A DNA stretch of 64,000 nt from Solanum dulcamara (lineage: Eukaryota; Streptophyta; Magnoliopsida; Solanales; Solanaceae). The translations under genes and the position numbers were made by a program. The notes below the pieces were generated by a model. It did no database searches, had not been told where the DNA came from, and saw nothing but the letters and a program-made list of their open reading frames with translations. How positions within the stretch are numbered: the stretch's first letter is position 1; each line of letters opens with the position of its first letter. This document shows positions 11,644 through 24,370 of this stretch, one piece after another. The stretch lies in the NCBI RefSeq assembly GCF_947179165.1, contig NC_077242.1:39017597-39081596 (forward strand), given 5' to 3'.

Positions 11644-11676
<33 letters not shown>

Positions 11677-11792
11677 AATAACAATAATAATAATAATAAC
11701 AATAATAACAATAATAATAATGAGAATAACAACAACAACAATAGTAGTAACAATAATAGTAATAATAATAATAATAGTAATAGTAATAACAA

Positions 11793-11833
<41 letters not shown>
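10829..11833. repeat. AAC/AAT trinucleotide microsatellite (right flank of viral insertion)
   Basis: About 1 kb of AAT and AAC triplets, ending in an (AGT)n run at 11790-11833. On the plus strand the left flank of the virus is GTT/ATT, so this array is in inverted orientation relative to it. Several 30-100 bp blocks recur (for example the stretch at 11523-11560 is repeated near 11595-11640), showing internal duplications. Long poly-Leu or poly-Ile ORFs here are artefacts. Confidence 0.95.
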
Positions 11834-12286
11834 ATAGGCTTGAACTCGAAGATTTCAAATTTTATATATGATCTAGGATCAATTCATAAGTATTTAAAGT
11901 GTATTAGATGTGATTTAGGGTCATAAAGGATCCCTAAAACAAAGTCAAGTCCAAAGAATTTCTATTGGCTAAGTTTCTGAATGAGTTCGTATAAGGGTAA
12001 ACTTCAAACAACCATATCTCCTTTTTTTTTAATCAAAATTTTCCTCATTATATAAAGCAGAACGAAAGAACAAGTACAAGGAGGGGGACATGAAAAGCCT
12101 TACCTCCAAAAATAAGATGAATGAGAAGTCGGCTTTAAGGTCGGCATACTTATCCCTGGTACAAAGGTGCTATCTATGTACTAGAAAAGCGTTAAATCTA
12201 TGAGAGGACTCCTCTCGGTACAATGCGACTAAGAAGAGAAAACATAACTGAGGGAGGATCGATTTTCCCTAAATCCAGAATCAGCC

Positions 12287-13312
12287 TCACAACTCCAACA
12301 CAAGGCTCAAGGTCAGTACAACAAAATCAGGAGACACACAACGGTGACCAAAATTGAAAACTAGTTTCATTTTTGATAGCCGTTGAGTGCGGCTCCAAGT
12401 ATTGGGTGTTGTGTTGCTGGTCTGGATTTTTGTTGATTGCAACAGGCATTTGAAGATCTGCATACAACCTGCACGACTTAAACAATTGAGAAGGCCCAAT
12501 AGTTGCTGTTGAGCTAACCATCCAGCTGCACCAAAAGGCTTTCTGAAGCTGTTGTTGTTGGTAGGTTGTGTAGCTTGATGTTGTGATTGCTGCTGCATGT
12601 TGTTGCAGTATGGTAATTGGCATGGATGGAGTGTTGATGAGCTTCTTGCATGCCAGGCTGCTGTCTCCATTCTTTTGAAGTTCTGTGGGTCTGCATAGAC
12701 AAGTAACCAAAGTAACAAACACCTGTGGGTGCTCCAAATACATTCAGTTGCACCAAAAGACAAGTATGAAACCATCTGTTGTAGCCTCTGTTTCAGGTTG
12801 TGACTCCATGGATTGTTGGAAGAAACCGCTCCAATTGTTGTTGTTCTTATACTCTGCTCAGAGAAATAACCATAGGCCATTCCACATGTTGGCCCAATGG
12901 ATGCCAAGATGCAGATCAGCCCTGTAGTTTGGATTGTATTTCTGAAGCTGTTGTTGTTGGAAGTTGTTGTTGAGAGTTGTTGTATGTTGTAGGTTTGAGG
13001 TGTGAAAGTGCAAGGCTGCACTTGTTGCATCTCAGCTAATTTGCTGTAGGTGTTGTTGTTGTAGTTGTTGTTGCACTTTGGAGGAGTTCCAAGGTCAGCT
13101 GTTGTAGTTCCCCTGTAAGACTCCAATCTTCTGTAGTTCTGCATCCCAGGTATCCCATGTTGTTGGTGTAGTTCTACACTAACAAGTAAACAAGCAAAGG
13201 TCTCCAATGGTGTTGTTACTTGCAGTGCATACAACCTGCTGCATCTCTGCACTGTAGCTGTTGGTGTTGTGGTGTGACTTCTGGAGTAATTGTTCCTGGT
13301 GAGTAGCTCCAA
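12287..13312 (-). CDS. 341-codon ORF of unknown nature
   Basis: This is a long uninterrupted minus-strand frame rich in Asn, Gln, Ser and Thr, with Cys and Trp scattered through it and two similar segments (NNNSFRNTIQTTG and NNNSFRKPFGAAG). Its length is partly explained by CAA/CAG-type low complexity, which avoids stops. I see no domain, signal peptide, intron signals or related copy in the window. It could be a decayed gene, part of a transposon, or chance. I do not claim it is translated. Confidence 0.25.
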   Translation of the reverse strand: MELLTRNNYSRSHTTTPTATVQRCSRLYALQVTTPLETFACLLVSVELHQQHGIPGMQNYRRLESYRGTTTADLGTPPKCNNNYNNNTYSKLAEMQQVQPCTFTPQTYNIQQLSTTTSNNNSFRNTIQTTGLICILASIGPTCGMAYGYFSEQSIRTTTIGAVSSNNPWSHNLKQRLQQMVSYLSFGATECIWSTHRCLLLWLLVYADPQNFKRMETAAWHARSSSTLHPCQLPYCNNMQQQSQHQATQPTNNNSFRKPFGAAGWLAQQQLLGLLNCLSRAGCMQIFKCLLQSTKIQTSNTTPNTWSRTQRLSKMKLVFNFGHRCVSPDFVVLTLSLVLEL

Positions 13313-13530
13313 CTTGTTCTACTGGAGTTCCATGTTGTTGCCTTCTCTGCAATGTATCTGCTGCTGTAACTCAGTTGTATTCACTGCTGCTGCTGTAATG
13401 TAAGATATGCAGGTGATGTTGCTAAGATGCTTGTCCAAGAACTCCACTCTCAGCTGCTGCAACTCCAATGCTATGTTCAAAGCTGCATGGTACCTCAGTA
13501 AGAGCTTTGGAGACTGTTATCTTTTTCCAA

Positions 13531-13790
13531 GTCGCTCGACTAACGTCTCCAATTATCCTTTTGAGCTGAAACTTCATGAGGTTTGCATATATATCCTTTT
13601 CTTTAGCCATGCAAAGTTTGAAGGCTTGTTTCCCAAGTTGGAGGATCCAAATTACTAAAGTCCCTCTCTTTAGGCTTAAGGCAGCTGAATTTTTCAATGT
13701 CGCTCGCCTAACGTCTCCAATTATCCGTTTGGGCTGAAACTTCATGAGGTTTGCATATATATCCTTTTCTTTAGCCATGCAAAGTTTGAA
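13531..13790. repeat. Direct duplication, about 90 bp at 168-bp spacing
   Basis: GTCGCTCGACTAACGTCTCC at 13531 recurs as GTCGCTCGCCTAACGTCTCC at 13699, and both continue into the same approximately 90 bp (through the word CTTTAGCCATGCAAAGTTTG) with few differences. The intervening 75 bp are not repeated. It lies immediately upstream of the degenerate LTR at 13801. Confidence 0.85.
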
Positions 13791-13800
13791 TATAACTAAT

Positions 13801-15954
13801 TGGGTGTCCCATGACCTAAAACATTAAAGGTATTTGAGTCTTCTTTCCAATGCCACTAAGATTGCATTTTTTGGAGTTTGGAGTAGAAAGTTATGATCAT
13901 TTTACTGAAGCATGTCTGGACATGAAAATTCGGCGAGCTCACCTAAAAATTTGGCAACTCGCCGAATGGTTCAGCGATAAGACGATTTAGCTCATCGAAT
14001 GGATCTAAAATCCTCCATAAATGGTTATTTTAGACGAGCTCAAACACCCTTTGGCGACTAGCCAAATGATTCCTCAAGGAGACCTCCAGCTCGCCGAAAT
14101 TGCTGACGAAATTTATTAAAAGGTGATTTTTCTCAATCTTTCAAACTAATAATATTCTTATACGTAGAGATACTCTCAGAATCCCAAATTCTCCTTCTCC
14201 CATAGATCAAGAACTTCAAAAAAGGGATTTCTCCAATATTGGGAGATCTAAAGACTCCAAGTTCAAGATCCCCTTCACAAATCTATAGATTGGTTTCTCA
14301 ACTTTAAGCTACAAGGTTCCAAACCCAATACTTTTATCCAATAACTCCTAAGATTCAGGTATGTAAGGCTAACACAACGTTGGATCGAGTTTGTCTATGT
14401 GCCCCTTCATCTTTATTGGTTCATGTTGAGTTGAGTTGTAGTTTTTGAGTTCCTTGAATTGAATTCTTGAGTTATCTATTGTCTTTTGGGTTACTTGTAC
14501 ATATTTAAAATACGTATTGATGTTGTTCACGGGTTGAGTATTTGATTTAGATGCATGTTCATATCTTCATTCACATGAACCTTAATTTAAGATTATATTT
14601 GATTTTGAGCATTGATTGTACAAGAGTTTGAGTTTTCACATAAGTTGATTTTTTTTCATTATTTTGAACATGGATATCTTCGGCATAAATGATGGTTTTG
14701 AGACAAAGTTCTAATAAGTTGTTATTGATTTTCAAAAATATATTTCTAAAAGAACTTGATGATTTGAGCATGAGTCGAGCTCGAGTTGAATTGAAAGAGT
14801 CTTTAAGATTTTTAACTGTTTCGATCTTGATTTCGCTATGCATTATTTTGAGTCAAAATTGCATGTTTTAAAGAGATTTAAAAGAGTTGATCATTTAATC
14901 CCAATGAGTGGATTGGATTGAGTTGATTTGAAAGAGAATAATGATTGAGATGAGATTGAATTTCGATGGGAGTTCAATGAGACAAGTCGAAAGTTTTGAT
15001 TGAATCAAATTGTTTATGTTGCATGAGCATATTGAGTTTTAGAAGTAGTATCGAGCACCGAATTGAGTGAGAGTAAAACTCAATAACTACATAGCCAGCG
15101 TAGGAGAGGATTGAACTGTTAAAGTCGAACGTTTCCCTATTTCATTATCCTGAAAACATAGGACTTGATTGATTGGTGGATCCAGATTGGTAGATTCGTC
15201 CTTTACTTTGGAAATTATTGGACGGACGTGGCAAAGACGTCAGTTCGTTGTACATCACCTACTTATAGGTGGTGGGATTATTGTCGGTTAAGAGAGACAC
15301 GCAGATTGTGCATGAAAGTATATAACATGTTTTGAACAAGTTGCATATTACTGAGTCCTTCTTAAAGAATTGTTATATTTTATACCTGTATATCATACTG
15401 AGTTGGGTAAGTTTCATTCTATCTTGAGTTCCTTTAATATATTGTTATTTCATTCTGCCATATTACATACTAGTACATTCTATGTACTGACGTCCATTTG
15501 GGCCTGCATTGTTTTATGATGCAGGGACAGGTGTTAAAGATCATCAACAGACGCTTCGTTGAAGATCTATTTCTTTCCTGATAGTGGTGAGATGTCCTTG
15601 CCTTCGGAGGGATCATATTCATTCTTTTCATTGCTCATCGAGTAGTTTTTTTTTGAGGTAGTCGTGAACTTGTCATTGGCACCATTTAGGTAGTAGAGAT
15701 AGAGGCTTCATAGACTAGATAGTGATGGATTTATTTTGATGTTTTTAACTCTTGATTAGTTTTCTTTCAAACTATGTTTTTGATTTGAATGATGGAGATT
15801 GATGATTGAGTTAACCCACAAAGATTTGTTTTTCTCGTAAAGTAAGTTTTCAGCTGAATCAATGAATGTGTGATCGGGCCAAGTGGTTTGTTTGGGAGCC
15901 AGCAATGGCTTTTGAGTGCCGGTCACGCCTAGGGTACCCTCTCAGGGTTTGAAA
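13801..15954 (+). mobile_element. Degenerate LTR (Ty3/gypsy-type)
   Basis: It shares the layout of the other LTRs here: a start resembling the TGTAACGCCCC class (TGGGTGTCCCATGACC), GTATGTAAGGCTAACACAACG near 14360, GTATCGAGCACCGAATTGAG near 15050, TGATGCAGGGACAGGTGTT near 15518, and the tail CACGCCTAGGGTACCCTCTCAGGG. It belongs to a different subfamily from the three 'S' copies. Its 5' portion holds the array of CTCGCC/GGCGAG words. No clear target duplication, PBS or coding region adjoins it, so it is probably an old solo LTR. Confidence 0.6.
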
Positions 15955-16109
15955 CCAGTTCGGGATTGGTCCATCGAATATTTTGGCATAAATTTTAATG
16001 AACCAGGTATGATTATGTTTATAATAAGAATAAGAACAATAATAATAACAATAATAATAATAATAATAACAATAGCAATAATATGAACACGAATAATAAT
16101 AATAATAAT
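15955..16109. repeat. Short spacer and AAT/AAC microsatellite (left of LTR F)
   Basis: About 60 bp of non-repeated sequence is followed by AAT/AAC triplets from about 16019. The same microsatellite resumes at 19742, on the far side of the next LTR. Confidence 0.8.
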
Positions 16110-19100
16110 AATAACCCTGAAGGTCATTTTTAGAATTTTTGTAAAATGACCATTTTACCCTCCCTTTAGTTGCCTCGAGTCGTTTCTGATTGGTACCGAG
16201 TGTTGATTTTTAGAAAATCCTATAAAAAGTTAAGTCTTTGGAAATTTTGAGTTTTCATAAACTTTAAGTATTAAAAAGAGGTATTTGGGGTCAATCGAAG
16301 CTACAGGTCTTATAATGAAATTCCGTCGATTCCAACAGCTCCTAAATGTCAAAATTGGTTTAGGAGACTTTACGAAATCAGTTTTGGAGTTGTAACAAAA
16401 TCTTGAGGCCTTGAGTTGAGAATTTGAGAAATTTTAAGTCAAGGTTTGACTTTGGTCAACTTTTGGAGTTTCGATGCTCAGAATGGAATTTCGATGACTC
16501 TGTTGGATTCGGGAGATGGTTTTTGGTCTAGAAGAAATGTTGGTTGAATTTTTAGAGTTCCCGAGCCCATTTTGAAATTTTGAAGGCCTAAGTTGGTTTA
16601 GTTGCGACTTTTTGAGTTTCGGGTCAAGGATACCTCAAATTCAAATTCTGATGGTTCCATCAGCTCTGAAATATCCAAATTAGTCTAGTAGCATTGTTGG
16701 CATGACTATCGAGCCAATCGATACGAGTTTGGGGTCATTTGGCTCTTTTAACTTTGAAAGTTATCCTATGGTTAACTTTGATCAACATTCTTAAAAAATG
16801 CACTCGGATGAAAATTCTGACAGCGCGGTTAGTTTTGGAATATCGATTTTGGTCTGGAACGAACCTTCGTTAGCTTTTCGAGGCTTCCGATCTAATCTTG
16901 AGGCCTGTTATGGAATGTAGCTTAAAATGACTCTTGGGCATGGGACCCAACTTTTTATGAAAATGATTTCATATGAGAATTCTGAATGGGCCATTGAGTC
17001 CAGAATGTCAAATTTAATAGAGTAGCATAGCTGGTTTATTTTTATCGGGTTCCAAACGAATTTCGAGAGTTCGTTCGGAGACTTTATATAGTGCAAAAAC
17101 CGGAAGAAAAAAAATCTGTTGCAAAAGTGCAGATTTTTCTCTCAACTTTGAACCCTCATTTCTTGAGCTTTTCAAGTCCAAATCTAGTGATTCAAGAGTC
17201 TAATTTCAAGAGATTTTTGCGAGAAATCCTTTTGTCATCTAGGAATCTTGAGGGAGGGTTTCGATTGAGGTAAAATCTTGATTTTATTTGCAGCAGTGTC
17301 CATTTTCGAAATAACTTTTTAAAGAAATTTGAGAAGTTATTTCTTGGCCTATATAAATCGGATTTTGACGATTCAAGGGTAAAAGTTCAAGAAAATTTCA
17401 TGAGAAATCCGTTGGTGATAATCTCGAGAAAAGGCTTTGTTTGAGGTAAAACTTTGAATTTAGCAGCTAGTTGTTACGTTTCCGAGTTAGAATTATGTTG
17501 ATCTTTGAGGGGCTGGTTCTTGTTCGTTTTGACTCCGATTTGGGTGATTCCAGAGCCTATATTACATGGAATTTTGAGGAGCACATCGTGGAGGTGTCAG
17601 AATCTTCTTTTGGCATGTCTTTCTAGTTAAGAGATCGATTTTTAGCTGCAGATTTAGTATTTTTCGGAATCAAATTTTGTAGATTTTTGGAAGAGTGTAT
17701 CTTGGTCAATATAAATCTATTTTGAGTGATTCTTGAGGCTAAAACGTCATGGTATAATTTGTTTTGATTGGAAGAGTTTAGTTTTTGAGAAATAATCGCG
17801 TAAAGAGGTTGCCTTGTTTGTTTTCTTAGTTTGAAAATGTGGGAATATATTGTTTGATCGTATTGCATTATTTTTCCACTTCGAATTGAGCTATAAATCT
17901 GATTTGTGAACTTGGGTGACTTTTAGAACCTGTTTGGGGGGTCAAAACTAGAATTTCATATGCCGATCCCATATTTTCCATTTTAGACCCCAAAATTGGT
18001 CTGTCTCCAAAAATTATGAAATTAGTGTCTAAACGGCCGTATCGATGTTGTGGTTCTATTTTTGACAGTGTGGCAGTATTTCGAGACTACTCGAAAGGGA
18101 AAGGTTCTGACAATGTGATTTGGAGCTCGCGTGTTCAGCCTACAGGTAGGCTATGGTTTACCTTTCTTTAGATTGAGCTGGAATGTGTGAAAGCATGTTG
18201 AAATAGTTGGAATTTTGGTTGGGTAGTTTAATTGTATACATCTCAGGTGTTAGAAATCATGCCTTAGGCTTATTATCGGGCTTTTCGGGTATTTAGAAGC
18301 ATGTGTACCTTGTCATTATTTGTTAGTATTATAAGAAAAGTTGAATGAGCATGTTGTTGATACTGTGGAATATGTTGGCCTTAATATAAGATGTAAACTT
18401 GCTTTAGATGCCCCGGTGCCGCTCCGGTGGACTTAGATCCTTGTAGAATGGTGTAGCGGGCTAGTGCCTGGTAGTTTGGCCTTAGCTAGGAATTATCATT
18501 GCTCTGAAAAATACCCTCATATATAACTCAGTATAATCGTGACTTTCATAATGCGCCGGCAATACTAGATTTCGTGATCATTGGCTTTGGCTCCGATTCA
18601 AGTTTTGGCGATATATCAGTTGACTCATTGGGAAGGAGATTCTCGGTGCTGTTATTGTTTAGTTGGAAAGGAGAATATTCGGCACCATAGGATAAAATAT
18701 CTGTAAGCATCTGGGTACACAGTCCCGGTATTTATTCTAGATTATCTTTGAGCATCCAGATACCCAGTCCCAGCCTCCGCTCTGAATTATAGGGGAGCAT
18801 TCGGGTACCTAGCCCCGGCTTCGACTGTACCGATGTATTATGGTAAGCATTCGGGTACTCAGTCCCGGCCTTGGCCACTTTTAACATTCGAGCGAGCATC
18901 TAGGTCCCAGTTCTGGCCTCGGTCTCTAAGGAACCCCTTGTTCGTTGACTCTTGGAGATTTTGGGTTTTGAAAATGATACAGTTCTTCGATTCCTGACAT
19001 CACAAAGTTTTGGTTCCCTACCTTAGTAGTTGTAGCTATTCTGTGTACTCAGCGAACTTATGGGGCTTCATTTGAGTTTTTATTTAATTTGTGCACGAGT

Positions 19101-19741
19101 GTCCCGGCTGGGCTTATGGGGGCCCAGTAGGGTATAGTTAGTTGTAGTTCACATAGATTGTACTATTTTCCCTTTTGATGCTTATGTTGACTCCTATTTA
19201 GACTTATTCCTCTTTTTTATATTATTTCTACCTTTTCTGCTCAGTCGGCCTATGATGCCTACTTGGCACCTGTTGTCTTGTTACTCATACTATACTCTGC
19301 ATCTACTTTCTTGATGCAGGATCGAGATCCAGCTACCGTCGTGGATAGATCGAGCCTGTTGTAGTCAGCTTCGGAGACTAGGGTGAGCACTTGACATTTT
19401 TGGATCATTTCTGTCTCCTTCAGTATGGATGGCCCGTTTTTTGCCTTTTGAGACTAGCCAATTATTGTATATACTTCCGGTCCATTTTCGGGACTTGTAC
19501 TCGTCTTTTATACTGTAGCGGCTCTGTACTTGTGACTTCCAGGTTTTGGGAGGGATCTTTAGTTGTTTATATCATGTTTTGGGTTACTTCCGCATATTCT
19601 TACTGCTTATTTTTATAATTCGCCACTCTTGTTTAGTTTCTGTCCTCAAACCCATTACTTGAAGTTTCGGATAACGGGTTAACTTATCTACTGGTGGGTT
19701 ATAGTAGGTATCATCATGACCTGAGAAATTAGATCGTGACA
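16110..19741 (+). mobile_element. Solo LTR F (about 3.6 kb) inserted in AAT microsatellite
   Basis: The left end TAATAACCCTGAAGGTCATTT matches the start of the minus-strand LTR at 26921-29764 (TAATGACCCTCGGGGTCATTT), and the right end GATCGTGACA matches its other end. Both have a GATGCCTAC...TGATGCAG segment about 400-500 bp before the end. It has no coding sequence. The left terminus proper is blurred by the microsatellite, which flanks the LTR on both sides. A minisatellite lies at 18706-18930. I infer a solo LTR of a Ty3/gypsy family related to element D. Confidence 0.65.
18706..18930. repeat. Minisatellite of five 45-50 bp units in LTR F
   Basis: Units start AGCATYYGGGTAC and contain CAGTCCCGGC; starts are at 18706, 18751, 18796, 18846 and 18895. 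It is GC-richer than its surroundings. Confidence 0.85.
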
Positions 19742-19836
19742 ATAATAATAATAATAAAAACAAAAATAATAATAAAAAAACAACGAAAATAACAACAACA
19801 ACAATAATAATAATAATGAGAACAATAACAATAATA
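19742..19836. repeat. AAT/AAC microsatellite (right of LTR F)
   Basis: Triplet array with A-rich interruptions directly after the GTGACA end of LTR F. It continues the array at 16019-16109. Confidence 0.85.
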
Positions 19837-22800
19837 ATAATGAGTGAGTTGTAGAATCAGTGTCTGAGTTTGGTAAAATAATGAGCCTTAATACTTTTGG
19901 AACGACTCAATAGGATGAGTCATGGAATGGTTCACGAGTTGTCATTTGGACTCATAGAAAGGGGTCCTAAATTCTGAACTTTGGGATAAGTGTATGCAAG
20001 TTTGATGAGTCATTTGTAAGACTCGTGTAATAGTTGACGACTCAGAGACTTTAGATGAAGAGGCCAAGGTTGTTTTTCAGTAGCTTGATTTTTGGTGCAT
20101 CATTTTGACGACTTGTGAAGCTTTCTATGACCCGTAGGGTCTCATTCATAGGGTCTTCTAGGTACTTTTAATGAAGGGTTTTTCTATCTTTATCTTTTTT
20201 GATTTAATGAACCTGGACGGATTTTCGATAATGTTTAAGTCCTATAACTACCTATACCGCTCAAATTCAATTCATTCCCTCTCACTCTCTAAAATAATTC
20301 TAGGGCAAGGAAGAATTCTCTTAAGAACCTCTTCTCTCTTAAAGCTAGGGTTTCAAGAAATTTAGCCATCCAATCTCTATTGTTAAGGCTGAGATAGCTA
20401 AGGTATGTGGGGTTTCATCCATGGAATTCTTTCATTTATAGAGCTTAAAGGTTTTCTTCAAATTCAATGTTAATTTCAAGTCTACAAATTTTAGGGTTTT
20501 GTCAAATTCCATTGGGCTGCCTAGATTATGATTTTAGATGATTCCTATGACTTGATCATGAATACTTGAATCTCAATTGCATGATTTAAATGTGTTTTAC
20601 AAGTGCCCATTCATGATGTTATTTTCAATGGTGATTTTCATGAACTACGATCAATTTCAATGGTTTCCAATGAAGTTTTTTTATAAATGATGTTTCAGAC
20701 TTGTGAATGATTGGTGAAGATTATGAATGATGTTCAAGTAATTTCTCTATAAAGCTATTTAGGGTTCGTAAATTTCTTAATGAGTATTCTCGATTATGAT
20801 TCAATTGATATTGTCCTATATGATTAAGCATGATTTCCATTTAACCACATGATTTTAAGAGGATTCCATATATTCTTATGAATTATTCTATGATTTCCAA
20901 TGATAAGTTGTATATAATATGAGCATGATTTGATAAGACTTTCAATCAAGTTACATGAAAGGTTTGAAATAAGCTTTATTGATGAAATTTAAGTCAAGTA
21001 TGAATGATGGTGGGTTTTCTCTCCTAAGTATAAATGTGTAATGATGAAAGGCCTACACTCACATTACATGAAATAAAATTGAGGATCTATTCTATGATTA
21101 TGTTTTTATGAATGGTGGACGGATAGTAGATATGGCCCATCCCACATGATTGTCACGCCCCGAGAGGGTACCCTAGGCGTGGCCGCCACTCAGAAATCAT
21201 CTCTGACTTCTGAGAGAACCACTTGGTCTCATTACTCATTTGTTCATCAGCGAAAGATTTAAGAATACTAATGTAGGCTTGTCATCATCAACATCAAAGG
21301 AAAAATAGATAATTCTTAGAAGAAGTAGTTTCTAAGGAGAACTACTCCGATTACATCATCAAACTCTGTCTATGAAGCATCTAATACTCTTAGATGGTGC
21401 CAATGATATGTCCATATCTACCTTAAAAGAAACATAATACTCAAAAATAATAAAAGGATAGAGAGTTCTTCCGAATACAAAAAGGACTCACCAAATAGCT
21501 GAAAAATAATAATCTTCAACGATGCGCCTGTTGAGAATCTCTAACACTTGTATCTGCATCATAAAACGATGCAGGTCGAATGACGTCAGTACATGAAATG
21601 TACGAGTATGTAAAATGGCAGGAAGGTAAGGACATATATCAAAAAATTCCTCTCAGGAAAACTCAGCTCAGAACTCAACATCATCTCAACATTAATATGT
21701 AATGCAAATTTAAAATACTAATAAGAAATGCTTACTCAATCGGGAGTTTCTCTAACCGACAACCATCACTTATGAGCTAGCGATGATACAACGAAGCGAT
21801 GTCGTTGCCACATCCATCCAATACCTTGCCAGGGTAAAGGACATCACTATCTTGGATCCACTCATCAAAGTCCTCTTTTTGGGACTTAAGAGGCATAGCC
21901 TCCATCCTACGTTGGCTAAGTAGTTCTGGGGTTTGAGTCAATTAAACTCTTATCCAACTCGGTGCTCAATACTACTCCCAAAATATGTGCTCATATTAAT
22001 CTCATCATCTAGTCTCATTGGACTTTAATTTAAATAATCAAACTCATATCATTACCTCTTCATCAATCATTATACTTCAAAAACATCATTTACATCTCAT
22101 CAAAACATCTTGCTCAAAACATCATTTACTCAAATTCATTTAAACTCAACTATTTTGCTCTTTCAAAACTCAATAAAATACATATATAGTATTAATTCAT
22201 ATCACTCTTTTTATCAATGAAAATATTAAAAAGCCAACATCTTTACTCAAAACATGTATAAAAATATTCTTGAGCATCAAATCAATTAGGATTCATGGGA
22301 AAGTAGTCATGAACAATAATTCCAATAATATGAGAGATAACAATAATAATAATAATATTAATGCATAAATATATCTAACTCAATAAAAGAAGAATTAATT
22401 CATTTAGAATTCAAAATTTAGATAAAACTCAACTATAACTCAATTATAATGAATTTAAATATTGAGCGCATGGACGAACTCAATCCGATGCTATGAAAGC
22501 CTTACATATCTTAAATCAAAAGCTTTACTCCGAATTGGAACTTGGACCCCTAGCCTTTTCTTTTTGCCGGAGTATTTTTTGTACTATCCGGAGTATAAGA
22601 ATCACCGAAATAGTATTTTTATACTACTAAAACTAAAACTATATTTGAGAATGAGTAAAAAAGTGTATAGAGAAAAGAGTTGCTTAAGAAAACTTGATGA
22701 ATAAAAATGAGGAAATAAGGTGGGTATTTATAGGTGTGGAGGAGGGACCTAACAATAAATAAAATTAATTACAAAAGATGATCTTGAAAATTCAATGGAG

Positions 22801-24370
22801 GATTTTGATGTCATGGATGATGTCAAATCGTTCTAGATCTTTCTATGGTAGGTGAGATGAGATCTCTTTTAACAAAATATCCATTTTTGAAGCTGCGTTT
22901 GAACAAGATAAATTCCTTATTAGGATTTGGTGTATTCATAAGAATTGTAGATATAGAAGTCTAGTTTCAGTTAGTTCAAGAATCATCCAATTTGGAGCAT
23001 GCTACATCGAGATATGAATTTTATTCTACAAACACTCCATTCCATCACAGCACTATGTCTTGCAAAGATTAATTTATTTGATCTACTTAAACTCCAAATC
23101 ATAAGATATGTTCTTCATGAAAGTTGTAGGTAATGATGTTGTGGTTACTCAGAAATTTGAATCACCTAATTTGGACTATTCTATGAAAAGTTATGCCCAA
23201 AATACAGAGACATTATCATTTTCGTCGAGAATTGAAATACCGACATACAACGTTTTAGGGGGTGTTACAATGATGTTGACTTCTGATTTTGCTATTCTGT
23301 TGAGAGCTTATCTAGCACCGAGTGGACCTTGGGAAAGGCACTCTCCCATAGTTGAGGCAAGAGACCCATAGTAAGATCCCATTGTCCCATAACTATATGC
23401 CACCATAGGATAAAGGATCAACCGTAGTAGAGGCTTGATTCTTTTAAGGGTAACCTGTAGTTGAGGCTTGATCCTTCATGTATCTTATTGGATCAATGTA
23501 GGCATATAGGAGTCTACCTTGGTAAGTAGCCTCCCCATTTTCTCTAATGTTTGGGTAAACATTGGGACTCCATGCTATAGCTCAAATGGTTTAAGTTGGT
23601 TAACGGTGTCTCTCACAAAGTAAAGTGTGTGCTCTCACAAAGGTAAAAGTTTCTTTCACAATGTTTAAGGTATTTCTTACTATGACTACTAATATCTCCT
23701 ACATGTCCACAATCTCTCATAATGTTAAAGGTCATATTTCACACAAGTTCTATACATAAAATGATATAAGGTTTACTATGAAGTTCATGATGCATTGCCC
23801 ACACACTTTCGACATGATTTTAAATGTTTTTAAGTCTTATTCATGCTTTCATCACAATGGTCATGCATCCTATGTTCACATTATTTATATTTTATTTCAT
23901 TATTCATGCGTATCTCACATACTTAGTACAGTCAAAGTACTAACACATACTTCTTTTGTTTGCCTACATTGTCTTATAATGTATCGCTTAGAGATCAACC
24001 CAGCACACTCTCATTGCTAGATCTTAGGCTTATTACCTCCTTGTGGTGATTCCTCATGCTCCGAGGATGAGACTTTACTTTCATGACACTTATGACTTTC
24101 TTTTATGTTTCGGGTGAGCTAGGAACTTCTCCTAATCCCACATCAAGTCTAGTATGTAGAGGTATGTAGAGGCATGATTAGACATAGAGTTGATGCAGTC
24201 CGTTTGGACATTTGACTTGAGTTTTCATTTTCATTCCTAGACTTCTATGTTGAGACTATTCTTCTGCTTTATTGACCTTTTAGATGCAATATATGCCAAG
24301 ATGGCTAGGTCAGGATCGTTCAGGTTTTTGATCGTCGTGTCACTCTTTTGGTCTAGCTTGGAGTGTGATA
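19837..24370 (+). mobile_element. 5' LTR of element E, split by solo LTR copy 2
   Basis: Sequence before 21151 and after 23269 forms one LTR with the usual order of landmarks: a U3 array of GACTCAT/ACGAGT words (19890-20160), CTAAGGTATGTGGGG near 20400, CTAGCACCGAGTGGACC at 23313, a further internal stretch, and a tail ending GGAGTGTGATA at 24370. The true 5' end is lost under the microsatellite. The expected tRNA-Met site after the tail is degenerate. Together with the PPT at 26888 this defines a plus-strand, non-autonomous element. Confidence 0.55.
21151..23269 (-). mobile_element. Solo LTR, copy 2 (family 'S'), TSD ATGAT
   Basis: On the plus strand it reads TGTCACGCCCCGAGAGG...GGGGGTGTTACA, the reverse complement of copies 1 and 3. 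It is flanked by a perfect 5-bp duplication ATGAT (21146-21150 and 23270-23274), as expected for Ty3/gypsy integration. Length is 2119 bp. There is no internal region. It interrupts the LTR of element E. Confidence 0.95.

Larger units (their letters stand above)
11834..13800. other. Unassigned low-complexity region (CAA/GTTG-rich)
   Basis: Unique-looking AT-rich sequence to about 12280, then about 1.1 kb rich in GTTGTTG and CTGC words on the plus strand (CAA/CAG on the minus strand), then a duplicated block at 13531-13790. I recognise no transposon ends and no family. It fills the gap between the microsatellite and the next LTR. Confidence 0.5.

Noticed and set aside
10814..11926. Poly-Leu/Ile/Val ORFs up to 345 codons
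   Set aside because: They are translations of the AAC/AAT microsatellite.
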